Below are positions 54,300-64,000 of a stretch of DNA of 64,000 bases, piece after piece. Every line of letters begins with the position of its first letter. Positions within the stretch are counted from its first letter, which is position 1. This DNA comes from Modicisalibacter muralis. GTDB taxonomy: Bacteria > Pseudomonadota > Gammaproteobacteria > Pseudomonadales > Halomonadaceae. A program made the position numbers and the translations under genes. Where the stretch lies: NCBI RefSeq assembly GCF_900102945.1, contig NZ_FNGI01000006.1, positions 1 to 64,000 on the forward strand. Reading direction: 5' to 3'. The notes under the pieces are model-generated. The model made no database searches, was not told the DNA's origin, and was given only the letters and a program-made list of their open reading frames with translations.

Positions 54300-55646
54300 A
54301 TGCCGAGCACTTCCGAACAGCTGCAAGATAACCCGGCGCGGGTACGCAGCACCCATGACGTCAACGCCATGCCGCCCCTGGGGCGGGCGATACCCCTGGG
54401 CATCCAACACGTGTTGGCGATGTTCGTCAGCAACGTCACGGTGCCGATCATCATCGCCGGCGCCGCCGGCCTCTCGGAAGCGCAGACCACACTGATGATC
54501 CAGGCGGCGATGTTCGTCGCCGGGGTCGCCACCCTGGTGCAATCGCTGGGCCTCGGGCCGATCGGTGCGCGCTTGCCGATCGTCATGGGCACCAGTTTCG
54601 GCTTCGTGCCGGTGCTGATCCCCATCGCCGTGGGCATGGGCGTTCCCACCGCACTGGGCGCCGCGCTCTGCGGCGGCGTGGCGATGGCCTTGGTAGGGCT
54701 GTTCCTGCCCTACGTGCGTTTCCTGTTCCCACCGGTGGTCACCGGCACCTTCGTGATCATGATCGGCACCCTGCTGATGCCGGTCGGCTTCGCCTACGTC
54801 GGCGGCGGCTTCGGTGCGCCGGATTTCGGCTCGCTTCACCATCTACTGCTGGCCGGCCTGGTGCTCGTGGTCACCGTGGGCCTGCACCAGTTCGGGCGCG
54901 GCATCTGGTCGGAAATGTCGCCGCTGGCGGGACTGGTGGTCGGCTTCATCGCCGCGATGGCCTTCGGCTACGTGGATTTCTCCGCCGTCGGCTCGGCCGA
55001 CTGGTTCTCCCTACCGATACCCTTCGCCATCGGTCTGGAGTTCCATCTGGCCGCCATTCTGCCGGTGGTACTGCTCGCTGTTGTGACCTGCGCCGAATCG
55101 ATCGGTGATATCGTCGGCACCACCGTCGGCGGCGCGAACCGCGAACCCACCCAAAAGGAGCTTTCTGGCGGCGTGATGGCCGATGGCCTGTCCAGCGTGT
55201 TCGCGGCCATCTTCAATGCCTATCCGCAAATCAGCTTCAGTCAGAACGTCGGTATCGTCGCGCTGACCGGCGTGGTCAGCCGCTTCGTGGTCGCCATCGG
55301 TGGCGGCTTCCTGGTCATCGCGGGGTTGCTGCCCAAGCTCGGCGCCGTGGTTTCGGGCATTCCCAACGCGGTACTCGGCGGCGCGGTACTGATCATGTTC
55401 GGTATGATCGCCAGCGCCGGCATCAAGATGCTCAGCGGTATCGAGTTCAACAAGCGCAACATGCTGATCATCGCCATGTCACTGGCTACCGCCATCGGCC
55501 TGCCGGCCCAGGAAGGCCTCTATGCCGCCTATTCGGAAAACGTTCAGGCGATCATCGAATCCGGCCTGATTCCCGGTGCGATCATCGCCATCGTGCTGAA
55601 TCTGATCCTGCCCAGGAGCGAGAAACCGCTACGCAACGACGTCTGA
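54300..55646 (+). CDS. NCS2-family purine permease
   Basis: The start is the ATG at 54300 with CAGGAGAG upstream. The 448-residue permease has 12-14 membrane segments and the NCS2 signatures QNVGIVALTGVVSR and GTSFGFVPVLIPIAVGMG, plus a QHVLAMF start. Family members carry xanthine, uric acid or uracil. Next to an oxopurine deaminase, uptake of a purine base is likely. It is followed by a terminator. Confidence 0.88.
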   Translation: MPSTSEQLQDNPARVRSTHDVNAMPPLGRAIPLGIQHVLAMFVSNVTVPIIIAGAAGLSEAQTTLMIQAAMFVAGVATLVQSLGLGPIGARLPIVMGTSFGFVPVLIPIAVGMGVPTALGAALCGGVAMALVGLFLPYVRFLFPPVVTGTFVIMIGTLLMPVGFAYVGGGFGAPDFGSLHHLLLAGLVLVVTVGLHQFGRGIWSEMSPLAGLVVGFIAAMAFGYVDFSAVGSADWFSLPIPFAIGLEFHLAAILPVVLLAVVTCAESIGDIVGTTVGGANREPTQKELSGGVMADGLSSVFAAIFNAYPQISFSQNVGIVALTGVVSRFVVAIGGGFLVIAGLLPKLGAVVSGIPNAVLGGAVLIMFGMIASAGIKMLSGIEFNKRNMLIIAMSLATAIGLPAQEGLYAAYSENVQAIIESGLIPGAIIAIVLNLILPRSEKPLRNDV

Positions 55647-55660
55647 TCCAAGCTCCGGTG

Positions 55661-55700
55661 ACGGGCCCCGACCGCGCGAGCGGCCGGGGCCCGTTTCGTT
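55661..55700 (+). terminator. Rho-independent terminator after the purine permease
   Basis: ACGGGCCCCG-ACCGC and GCGGCC-GGGGCCCGT pair around a GCGA loop with a small bulge, followed by TTCGTT. It lies 15 bases after the stop codon. Confidence 0.8.
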
Positions 55701-55879
55701 GACGACCCGACGCGAGCCTGAAAACCCGTTAAAAAGGGCGTTTTTCATCGTTATTCAAGCGATGGGAAATCACTTCATGTCTCACAATGGGGTATCTTGC
55801 GGGCCATGAGGCCGGCGACTCTGGGCGGCTGATTGTCAGCCCCCGCGTGACGATGCCTGACAGGCACGGTTGCTTTGCC

Positions 55880-56551
55880 ATGAACAAGATCCTTGCCCTA
55901 CTGACGCTGCCCCTCGCGCTGCAAGCCTGCAGCAGCATGGATTATCAGTCCAAGGTCAGTGCCGCCGATCAAGACGCCGTCATCGAAGCGATCAGGAAGG
56001 ACAACGCCGAAGTGGCCATGTATCTGGAGACGCTCCAGACACAACACGCGCAAGGCTCGGGCCTGTTCGAATCCGTATTCAACCTGGCCATCGCCGGGGC
56101 TGCGTTTGCCCACCCCGCCTCGGGAGTGACCTCGGGTGTAAGCGTACTGCTAGCGCTGGGTGGCATGCAGAGCCTGGATGCCACTCCGCAGCCCCCCGTC
56201 ACCATCGTCTACCAGGGCAAGGAAACACCGCAAGAGCGCTCCCCGCTCGGCCTTCTCATGGCCTATCAACAGGCCGCCGCCGACCTGTCGGAATACGATG
56301 GCGACCTGGCCAAGCTCCTGCTGGCACACTATGCCAGCGAATCGGAAATGCCCGAGCTACATGCCGCATTGACCGAGGGGCCATCGCCCCCCGCGGGCCT
56401 GCAAGGCATGTGCATGGGATTGGCCACACTGGACAACAGCCAGGCGGAAACCTTCTACGACAGCTTGAAGGTACCGGCGAATCTGGCGGGTACCACGCCA
56501 CTCTCCGACGAAGGCCCCACGGGCGCCAAGCCGCTACAGGCCTCCCGGTAG
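55880..56551 (+). CDS. Putative lipoprotein of unknown function
   Basis: The start is set at the ATG at 55880 because a lipoprotein signal follows directly (MNKILALLTLPLALQACSSM, lipobox LQAC). No good ribosome binding site is visible, and an in-frame ATG lies at 55853. The 223-residue protein has an alpha-helical mature part: SAADQDAVIEAIRKDNAEVAMYL, a hydrophobic AIAGAAFAHPASGVTSGVSVLLALGG stretch and an acidic C-terminus. I recognise no family. The gene stands alone between a terminator and convergent genes. Confidence 0.65.
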   Translation: MNKILALLTLPLALQACSSMDYQSKVSAADQDAVIEAIRKDNAEVAMYLETLQTQHAQGSGLFESVFNLAIAGAAFAHPASGVTSGVSVLLALGGMQSLDATPQPPVTIVYQGKETPQERSPLGLLMAYQQAAADLSEYDGDLAKLLLAHYASESEMPELHAALTEGPSPPAGLQGMCMGLATLDNSQAETFYDSLKVPANLAGTTPLSDEGPTGAKPLQASR

Positions 56552-56577
56552 CGCGAAACCCGGTCATCGGACCCGGC

Positions 56578-57432
56578 CTAGAAGTGAACTGCCATCGCCA
56601 GGATCGCGAGCCCCCAAGCCATCAGCGCGACTCCCACGCCACGCTCCAGCCAGGGCCCCGCAGGCGCGAATTTTTCCACCAGCACGAAAATGGCCAACCC
56701 GGCGATCCAGGCAAGATTCATGACGCCGACGACAAACAACAGCAACATGAGTGCCCAACAGCAACCGACACAGTAAGTCCCGTGTCGCAGGCCCATTTCG
56801 AAGGCGCCACGCGTGCCTTCTCGCCAATGCGTCAGCACGAAATCCAGTGGCGAGCGGCAATGCTGAAGACAGGCGCGCTTGAGCGGCGTCCATTGGTAAA
56901 TGCCGGCGGCGATCAGCGTCACCCCGGCCAGGGCCGCATGGGTCGTGCGCATCATTGGCGATAACAGGGCGGTACTCTCCAACACGAACTGCAAGGCAAC
57001 GGCGGCCAAGCTGAAAACCGCCCAGGTCACGATATAGCCCAGCGCGAATGCGCCCGTGGCGATCGTGCGTCGCTGCCCAGCGCCGCGCCGGGCGGTGATG
57101 GCGGTGAAGAGCAGGAGCATCGGGGCCACGCCGGGCAGCATCATCGCCGCCATCATCACGACCCACATCAGCAGCATCAACAGCGCGTACCCTGGCGTCC
57201 ATGACGCGCCCTCCACGCCCATATCCATACCCATCGACATCGAGGCGTCGCTCACCCCGCCCATGACGCCCGCGCCGCTGAGCAGATAGGCCCAGCACAG
57301 GGCGACGACGACCAGCAATCCACCGGCCACGATCGCCCGGTCGTGTCGCAACACCCTCTCTATTGCCGTGGTGCCCATCGCCTCATCCTCGACGTGTCGC
57401 AGCCAACGCACCATGCTGATCCGGCGCGCCAT
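56578..57432 (-). CDS. DUF2182 integral membrane protein
   Basis: The start is the ATG at 57432, preceded by AGGAAGA that overlaps the stop of the DUF1326 gene (7 bases apart). The 284-residue protein has about seven membrane segments (for example IVAGGLLVVVALCWAYLLSG and LMLLMWVVMMAAMMLPGVAPMLLLF). It has Met-rich DASMSMGMDMG and Cys motifs CLQHCRSP and YCVGCCWAL, which suggest metal binding. The DUF2182-DUF1326 pairing is common. Biochemical function is unknown. Confidence 0.85.
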   Translation of the reverse strand: MARRISMVRWLRHVEDEAMGTTAIERVLRHDRAIVAGGLLVVVALCWAYLLSGAGVMGGVSDASMSMGMDMGVEGASWTPGYALLMLLMWVVMMAAMMLPGVAPMLLLFTAITARRGAGQRRTIATGAFALGYIVTWAVFSLAAVALQFVLESTALLSPMMRTTHAALAGVTLIAAGIYQWTPLKRACLQHCRSPLDFVLTHWREGTRGAFEMGLRHGTYCVGCCWALMLLLFVVGVMNLAWIAGLAIFVLVEKFAPAGPWLERGVGVALMAWGLAILAMAVHF

Positions 57433-57439
57433 TTTCTTC

Positions 57440-58072
57440 CTATGCCGCCACTCCATCGGGGGTTTGTACGACATGCGCCAACGTGCTGTGCGATTCTTGC
57501 GTGGTAAACGCAATCGCGCCGCTACTTTGGATATCCGCCGAGGCGACCTCGCCTTCGAGGTGTTCGAAGCCTTCCGGCATGACGACACGAATACGGTGCG
57601 GCTGATCCGTGACCGGGTTGCGTATCGGCTCCACGCTGCTTTCCAACGCGCCGGGCATATGCAGGCGCGCGGTTCGAGCCGACTGATCGAACTCGAAGGT
57701 CACCGGGGCGAAGATCGGATCGTGCATTTTGGTCACGATCAGGTTGAAGATATGGAACAGCGTCCCTTCCGCCGAATGCTTTCCCGACATGATCTCGAAC
57801 AGCGCTTCACGCTGCTCCGGGCTGGCCCTTTCATCGATGAGCGGCTGTGCCTGACCGTTGCCCTCGTGCAGCGGTCCGGGGAAGTGAACGACGACAAAGA
57901 AGCTCAGATCGTCCAGCCGAGTGTTCTCATAGTGGCCCTCGACGATACGCATACCCAGAAAGCCTTTGCATTCACCCTGCGTGGGCGGGGCATTGAAATC
58001 GCAGGGACAACCGAATGCGCAGTTGCAGTTCTTGATCCAATCGCCCTCCAGACGCCAGTTTGCATGTGCCAT
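57440..58072 (-). CDS. DUF1326 protein
   Basis: A 210-residue soluble protein with the family signature WIKNCNCAFGCPCDFNAPP, four Cys residues in a NCxCxxGCPCDF pattern, followed by beta-rich segments. It is encoded directly before the DUF2182 membrane protein, its usual partner. The Cys pattern suggests a thiol or metal site shared between the pair. No role is established. Confidence 0.85.
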   Translation of the reverse strand: MAHANWRLEGDWIKNCNCAFGCPCDFNAPPTQGECKGFLGMRIVEGHYENTRLDDLSFFVVVHFPGPLHEGNGQAQPLIDERASPEQREALFEIMSGKHSAEGTLFHIFNLIVTKMHDPIFAPVTFEFDQSARTARLHMPGALESSVEPIRNPVTDQPHRIRVVMPEGFEHLEGEVASADIQSSGAIAFTTQESHSTLAHVVQTPDGVAA

Positions 58073-58495
58073 TTTCGAAGCCTCCCTTGCACGGTGCGAC
58101 CAGGTTGGACTGCAACTTCAGATGTGGACGCCGCGCGTTTCGTGGAATTTTCAGGAATACCTCGCTTATCGAAATCAGTGTAGTTCAGCTTCTTTCGACT
58201 CGACCGCGCCTGCCACATCATTGTTTTCATACCCGTCGCCCAACGCCTGGGAATACTTCGACCAATGCTCTACTTTACGTAAACGTCAACCTCGCCTATT
58301 CTGCCATTATTCTTACATCGGCTGTGATATAGCCAATAAATCGCCGAACGAAATGAAGAGCGAGGCGCCCGGAGCACAGAAGGCGAGGAATAACATAAAG
58401 TTAGGTGAGTCTCGTCCGGGCTGGCGCTCCAGCACCGCGTAACGAAGCTATTCGTTCGTGCAGGCATTTATTCAAACGCACTCAGGAGCCGCGTC
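58073..58495. other. Divergent intergenic region before the liu operon
   Basis: About 420 bases without a gene. It holds a candidate regulator site at 58274-58289 and must contain promoters for the DUF1326 gene (leftward) and liuA (rightward). Other open frames here overlap both strands and lack ribosome sites. Confidence 0.4.
58274..58289 (+). promoter_or_regulatory. Candidate LiuR-type operator/promoter of the liu operon
   Basis: TTTACGTAAACGTCAA contains ACGT twice at a 6-base distance and resembles sites reported for the MerR-family leucine-pathway regulator LiuR. TTTACG and TATTCT (58297-58302) have 17-base spacing and could be the -35 and -10 boxes. It lies about 200 bases before liuA. 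No liuR gene is in view. Confidence 0.4.
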
Positions 58496-59665
58496 ATGTA
58501 TTCCGCTTATACGCCTCTCGATTTCGGCCTCGACGACACGCTGGTCATGCTGCGCGATCAGGTCAACGCCTTCGCCCGCGACGAGATCGCCCCACGCGCG
58601 GCGCAGATCGATCGTGACAACGTCTTTCCCGCCGATTTGTGGCAAAAATTCGGCGACATGGGCCTGTTGGGAATTACCGTGTCCGACGAGGATGGCGGCA
58701 GCGGCATGGGCTACCTCGCCCACTGCATCGCCATGGAGGAGATTTCGCGGGCCAGCGCCTCGGTGGGGCTCTCCTACGGCGCCCACTCCAACCTGTGCGT
58801 CAACCAGTTGAAGCTCAACGGCAGTGCCGAGCAAAAGGCCAAATACCTGCCTAAGCTGATCAGCGGCGAGCATGTCGGGGCTCTGGCGATGTCCGAGCCC
58901 GGCGCCGGCTCGGACGTGGTATCGATGAAGCTGCGCGCCGAGAAACGCGGCGACAAGTACGTGCTCAACGGCAACAAGATGTGGATCACCAACGGCCCCG
59001 ATGCCCATGTGCTGGTGGTCTACGCCAAGACCGACCCGGACGCCGGCTCCAAGGGCATCACCGCCTTCATCATCGAGAAGGACTTTCCCGGTTTCTCCAC
59101 CGCGCAGAAGCTCGACAAGCTGGGCATGCGCGGCTCCAACACCTGCGAACTGGTGTTCGACGACTGCGAGGTGCCGGCGGAGAACGTGCTCGGTGAGGAA
59201 GGCCGTGGCGCCAAGGTGCTGATGAGCGGACTGGATTACGAGCGCACCGTGCTCGCCGCCGGGCCCATCGGCATCATGCAGGCGGCCATGGACGTCGTGT
59301 TGCCCTATATTCACGAACGCAAGCAGTTCGACCAGCCGATCGGCGAGTTCCAACTCGTGCAGGGCAAGGTCGCCGATATGTACACCACGCTGAACGCCTG
59401 CCGCGCCTATCTTTACGCCGTGGCGGCGGCTTGCGATCGCGGCCGAGCCTCGCGCAAGGACGCCGCCGGCGTGATCCTCTACTGCGCCGAAAAGGCGACC
59501 CAGGTCGCGCTCGATGCCATCCAGCTACTCGGCGGCAACGGCTACATCAACGAGTATCCCACCGGGCGGTTGCTGCGCGACGCCAAGCTCTACGAGATCG
59601 GCGCCGGTACCAGCGAGATTCGCCGCATGCTGATTGGGCGAGAGCTGTTTAATGAATCGAAATAA
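58496..59665 (+). CDS. liuA: Isovaleryl-CoA dehydrogenase
   Basis: A 389-residue FAD acyl-CoA dehydrogenase for the third step of leucine breakdown (isovaleryl-CoA to 3-methylcrotonyl-CoA). The N-terminus ([23 protein letters not shown]), [28 protein letters not shown] and [19 protein letters not shown] are those of isovaleryl-CoA dehydrogenase. The catalytic glutamate is expected in [13 protein letters not shown]. The C-terminus [20 protein letters not shown] is standard. It heads the liu operon. Its stop runs into a heptad/hairpin repeat. Confidence 0.93.
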   Translation: MYSAYTPLDFGLDDTLVMLRDQVNAFARDEIAPRAAQIDRDNVFPADLWQKFGDMGLLGITVSDEDGGSGMGYLAHCIAMEEISRASASVGLSYGAHSNLCVNQLKLNGSAEQKAKYLPKLISGEHVGALAMSEPGAGSDVVSMKLRAEKRGDKYVLNGNKMWITNGPDAHVLVVYAKTDPDAGSKGITAFIIEKDFPGFSTAQKLDKLGMRGSNTCELVFDDCEVPAENVLGEEGRGAKVLMSGLDYERTVLAAGPIGIMQAAMDVVLPYIHERKQFDQPIGEFQLVQGKVADMYTTLNACRAYLYAVAAACDRGRASRKDAAGVILYCAEKATQVALDAIQLLGGNGYINEYPTGRLLRDAKLYEIGAGTSEIRRMLIGRELFNESK

Positions 59666-59670
59666 GACAC

Positions 59671-59778
59671 AAGCTGGAAGAGCGCCGCTTCGCGGCTGGA
59701 AGCTGGAAGACCGGCGCTTCGCGCCTTGAAGAAAACAGAGAACCAGAATCGTTCTTAGCTTCTAGCTTCTAGCTTCTC
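59671..59778. repeat. Heptad/hairpin repeat between liuA and liuB
   Basis: AAGCTGGAAGAGCGCCGCTT starts the array. Two mini-hairpins, GCCGC-TTC-GCGGC (about 59683-59695) and GGCGC-TTC-GCGCC (about 59713-59725), alternate with GCTGGAA heptads, and TAGCTTC heptads end it just before the liuB ribosome site. Confidence 0.88.
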
Positions 59779-59790
59779 TCGGAGAAATGC

Positions 59791-61398
59791 ATGTCTATCC
59801 TACAAACCCAGATCAACCCGCGCACCGAGGCGTTCCAGGCCAACGCCGATGCGCTGCGCAGCGAGGTCGATAAGCTGCACACGCTGACCGCGGCGATTCG
59901 TCGGGGCGGCGGCGACAAGGCCCGCCATCGGCATGAGTCGCGCGGCAAGCTGTTCGTGCGCGATCGCATCGACCATCTGCTCGACGAGGGCTCGCCGTTT
60001 CTCGAAATCGGCGCGCTGGCCGCGCATGAGGTCTACGATTCGCCGGTGCCCGCCGCTGGCGTGGTCACCGGCATCGGCCGGGTCTCCGGCGTCGAATGCG
60101 TGATCGTCGCCAACGATGCCACCGTCAAGGGTGGCACCTATTACCCGTTAACGGTGAAGAAGCACCTGCGCGCCCAGGAAGTCGCCCGCAAGCATCGTCT
60201 GCCGTGTATCTACCTGGTCGACTCCGGGGGCGCCTACCTGCCCCATCAGGACGAGGTCTTCCCCGACCGCGACCATTTCGGGCGCATCTTCTACAACCAG
60301 GCCACGCTCTCCGCCGAAGGCATCCCGCAGATCGCCGTGGTGATGGGCTCGTGCACCGCCGGGGGCGCCTACGTGCCGGCGATGGCCGACGAATCGATCA
60401 TCGTGCGTGAGCAAGGCACCATCTTCCTCGGCGGCCCGCCGCTGGTGAAGGCCGCCACCGGCGAGACGATCAGCGCCGAGGACCTGGGCGGGGCGGACGT
60501 GCACTGCAAGATCAGCGGTGTTGCCGATCATTACGCCGACAACGACGCCCACGCGCTGCAGCTCGCGCGGCGCGCGGTGTCGCGCCTCAACTGGCAGAAG
60601 CGCGGTCAGTTGGCGATGAAGGAATCCCGACCGCCGCGCCTCGATCCCGAGGAGCTCTACGGCATCGTCGGCACCGACCTGAAGAAGCCGTACGACGTGC
60701 GCGAGGTCATCGCGCGGCTGGTCGACGACTCCGACTTCGACGAATTCAAGCGCTACTACGGCGACACCCTGGTCACCGGCTTCGCCCATCTGCATGGCCA
60801 TCCGGTGGGCATCGTCGCCAACAACGGCGTGCTGTTCTCGGAGTCGGCGCAGAAAGGCGCGCACTTCATCGAGCTGTGCGCCCAGCGCAAGATCCCGCTG
60901 CTGTTTTTGCAGAACATCACCGGCTTTATGGTCGGCTCGAAATACGAGCAGGAAGGCATCGCCAAGCACGGCGCCAAGCTGGTCACCGCCGTGGCCTGTG
61001 CCCGGGTGCCCAAGTTCACGGTGCTGATCGGCGGCAGCTTCGGCGCCGGCAACTACGGCATGTGCGGGCGCGCCTACGAGCCCAACCTGCTGTTCATGTG
61101 GCCCAACGCACGCATCTCGGTGATGGGCGGCGAGCAAGCCGCCAACGTGCTGGCCCAGGTCAAACGCGAACAGCACGAGCGCAACGGCACCGAATGGAGC
61201 AGCGATGACGAAGCGGCGTTCAAGGCACCGATTCACGAACAATACGAGCACCAGGGCCACCCCTACTACGCCAGCGCGCGGTTGTGGGACGACGGCGTGA
61301 TCGACCCGCTGCAGACCCGCGACGTGCTGGGGCTGGCGCTGAGCGCCGCGCTCAACGCGGAGATCGAGGAGACGCGCTTCGGCGTGTTTAGGATGTAA
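59791..61398 (+). CDS. liuB: Methylcrotonyl-CoA carboxylase, carboxyltransferase (beta) subunit
   Basis: A 535-residue carboxyltransferase that moves CO2 from biotin to 3-methylcrotonyl-CoA. Two crotonase-fold halves carry CoA/biotin motifs: [80 protein letters not shown] and [14 protein letters not shown]. These are specific to MCC beta. It works with the LiuD subunit encoded at 62357. Repeat arrays flank the gene on both sides. Confidence 0.95.
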   Translation: MSILQTQINPRTEAFQANADALRSEVDKLHTLTAAIRRGGGDKARHRHESRGKLFVRDRIDHLLDEGSPFLEIGALAAHEVYDSPVPAAGVVTGIGRVSGVECVIVANDATVKGGTYYPLTVKKHLRAQEVARKHRLPCIYLVDSGGAYLPHQDEVFPDRDHFGRIFYNQATLSAEGIPQIAVVMGSCTAGGAYVPAMADESIIVREQGTIFLGGPPLVKAATGETISAEDLGGADVHCKISGVADHYADNDAHALQLARRAVSRLNWQKRGQLAMKESRPPRLDPEELYGIVGTDLKKPYDVREVIARLVDDSDFDEFKRYYGDTLVTGFAHLHGHPVGIVANNGVLFSESAQKGAHFIELCAQRKIPLLFLQNITGFMVGSKYEQEGIAKHGAKLVTAVACARVPKFTVLIGGSFGAGNYGMCGRAYEPNLLFMWPNARISVMGGEQAANVLAQVKREQHERNGTEWSSDDEAAFKAPIHEQYEHQGHPYYASARLWDDGVIDPLQTRDVLGLALSAALNAEIEETRFGVFRM

Positions 61399-61508
61399 GC
61401 CGCGCTTCGCGCGGAGCTGGAAGCCAACACATTGCCACCAGCTAGCTCTCAGGGGATTTCTTCAAGCTTCCAGGCGCGAAGCGCCGCTCTTCCAGCTTCA
61501 AGCTTTTA
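61398..61508. repeat. Heptad/hairpin repeat between liuB and liuC
   Basis: CCGCGCTTCGCGCGGAGCTGG begins the array. A second hairpin, GGCGC-GAA-GCGCC (about 61473-61485), is followed by CTCTTCCAGCTTCAAGCTT. It has the same building blocks as the 59671 and 27291 arrays. Confidence 0.88.
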
Positions 61509-61523
61509 TTAACGAGGTCTGTG

Positions 61524-62356
61524 ATGTCAGATAACACCTCTTATTCAAGATTAGCGATCGATCCCCGCGGCGTCGCCTGGCTGACCCTGGATCGTCCCGA
61601 GGTCCACAACGCCTTCGACGACGCGCTGATCGGCGAACTCAACGCCCATCTCGACCAGTTGCACGCCGCCGCCGAGCGCGGGGACGTCCGCGTCGTCGTG
61701 CTGGCCTCCGAAGGCAAGCACTTCTCCGCCGGCGCCGACCTGAACTGGATGAAGCGTATGGTCGAGTACAGCGTCGATGCCAATCTCGCTGATTCCCGCG
61801 AGCTGTCGCGCCTGATGTACCGGCTCGACACTCTGCCCTGCCCCACGCTGTGCCGGGTGCAGGGCGCCGCCTACGGGGGCGCGGTGGGGCTCGCCGCCTG
61901 CTGCGATCTCGTCGTCGCCTCCGAGGCCGCGCGCTTCTGCCTCTCGGAAGTCCGGATCGGGCTGTCGCCGGCGGTCATCAGCCCCTACGTGCAGCGCGCC
62001 ATCGGCGAACGCCAGATGCGCCGCTTCGCCCTCACCGCGGAAGTTATCGAGGTGACCACGGCCCAGCTTCTCGGCCTGGTGCATGAAGTCGCGGGCAGCG
62101 ACGAGCTCGATGAGCGCGTGGCGGTGTACGTCGACACCCTGCTGGGTGCCTCGCCGCAGGCCCAGCGCGCCACCAAAGCGCTACTCGCCGCCGTCGCCCG
62201 CGAGCCCGATTCCGACGCGACCCGCGAGCGCTGCTGCCGCACCATCAGCGAACTGCGCGTCAGCGATGAGGGCCAGGAAGGCCTCGCGGCCTTCTTCGAA
62301 AAGCGGGACCCCGCCTGGCGCATCGCCGACGATCCAGAAACCAAGGAGCCGGGTTC

Positions 62357-62360
<4 letters not shown>
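61524..62360 (+). CDS. liuC: 3-Methylglutaconyl-CoA hydratase (enoyl-CoA hydratase family)
   Basis: Start at the ATG at 61524 (an adjacent GTG at 61521 is possible). The 278-residue crotonase-family protein should hydrate 3-methylglutaconyl-CoA to HMG-CoA. Oxyanion-hole segments: VVLASEGKHFSAGADLNWMKRM and RVQGAAYGGAVGLAACCDLVVAS, with acid/base glutamates in LSEVRIGLSPAVISPYV. Position in the liu operon gives the specific substrate. The stop overlaps the liuD start (ATGA, 62357-62360). Confidence 0.92.

Positions 62361-64000
<1,640 letters not shown>

Noticed and set aside
58472-61260. Long minus-strand open frames opposite liuA and liuB
   Set aside because: They mirror highly GC-biased coding genes and show no domains, ribosome sites or plausible starts.

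Overview
The window looks like a chromosomal segment of a halophilic gammaproteobacterium, most plausibly Halomonas or a close relative. This is inferred from gene content and protein character (an MvaT-type H-NS protein, a CysN-CysC fusion, an arginine transaminase pathway, a liu leucine operon and GC-rich housekeeping genes), not from a marker gene. No rRNA or tRNA genes were seen.

Region 1 (1-31028) is a co-directional minus-strand block that builds and exports a surface polysaccharide. Transcription runs from high to low coordinates. It starts with two wzz genes; an ops/JUMPstart element (GGCGGTAGCGTG) lies just upstream of the second one. Next come a SLC13 permease, a MNT/HEPN pair, cysQ, a broken vapBC pair, cysD, a four-helix-bundle gene and cysNC. 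Then rmlB-rmlA and a VioA-like aminotransferase (dTDP-4-amino-4,6-dideoxyhexose), a WecF-like transferase, wzx, and wbpA-wbpB-wbpD-antitoxin-(PIN::wbpE) (UDP-GlcNAc3NAcA). An IS30 remnant, a frameshifted wzy and two GT4 glycosyltransferases follow. The block ends with PglC-, PglD-, PglE- and PglF/WbpM-like enzymes, which suggest initiation with di-N-acetylbacillosamine. An IS3-family fragment forms the left edge. The 6.5-9.2 kb part is clearly AT-richer than its surroundings.

Region 2 (31-36.8 kb) holds a sigma-28-driven flagellin gene, unknown proteins, a second MNT/HEPN pair, a short MvaT-like protein without a DNA-binding domain, a sigma-54 activator and an orphan MNT gene.

Region 3 (36.9-42.7 kb) is a plus-strand operon gbuA-yjiH-like-aruI-kauB behind a sigma-54 promoter. 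It converts 2-ketoarginine through 4-guanidinobutyraldehyde and 4-guanidinobutyrate to GABA plus urea. The transaminase AruH is not in the window.

Region 4 (43-58 kb) contains mvaT, bioA, a structured non-coding stretch, and a minus-strand operon with an AraC regulator, a polyamine-type ABC importer, an acetylpolyamine-amidohydrolase-like enzyme and an ornithine-cyclodeaminase-like enzyme. After it come an 8-oxoguanine deaminase and purine permease pair, two small lipoproteins and a DUF1326/DUF2182 pair.

Region 5 (58.5-64 kb) is the leucine/isovalerate operon liuA-liuB-liuC-liuD, with liuD cut by the right edge. Heptad repeats with small GC hairpins sit at several intergenic gaps around the cys and liu genes.

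The most unusual items are a PIN-domain toxin fused in frame to the WbpE aminotransferase next to its antitoxin, a wzy gene broken at a G7 tract, an octamer tandem repeat in front of a glycosyltransferase, the sulfate-activation genes inside an ops-headed polysaccharide block, and the truncated MvaT-like protein.
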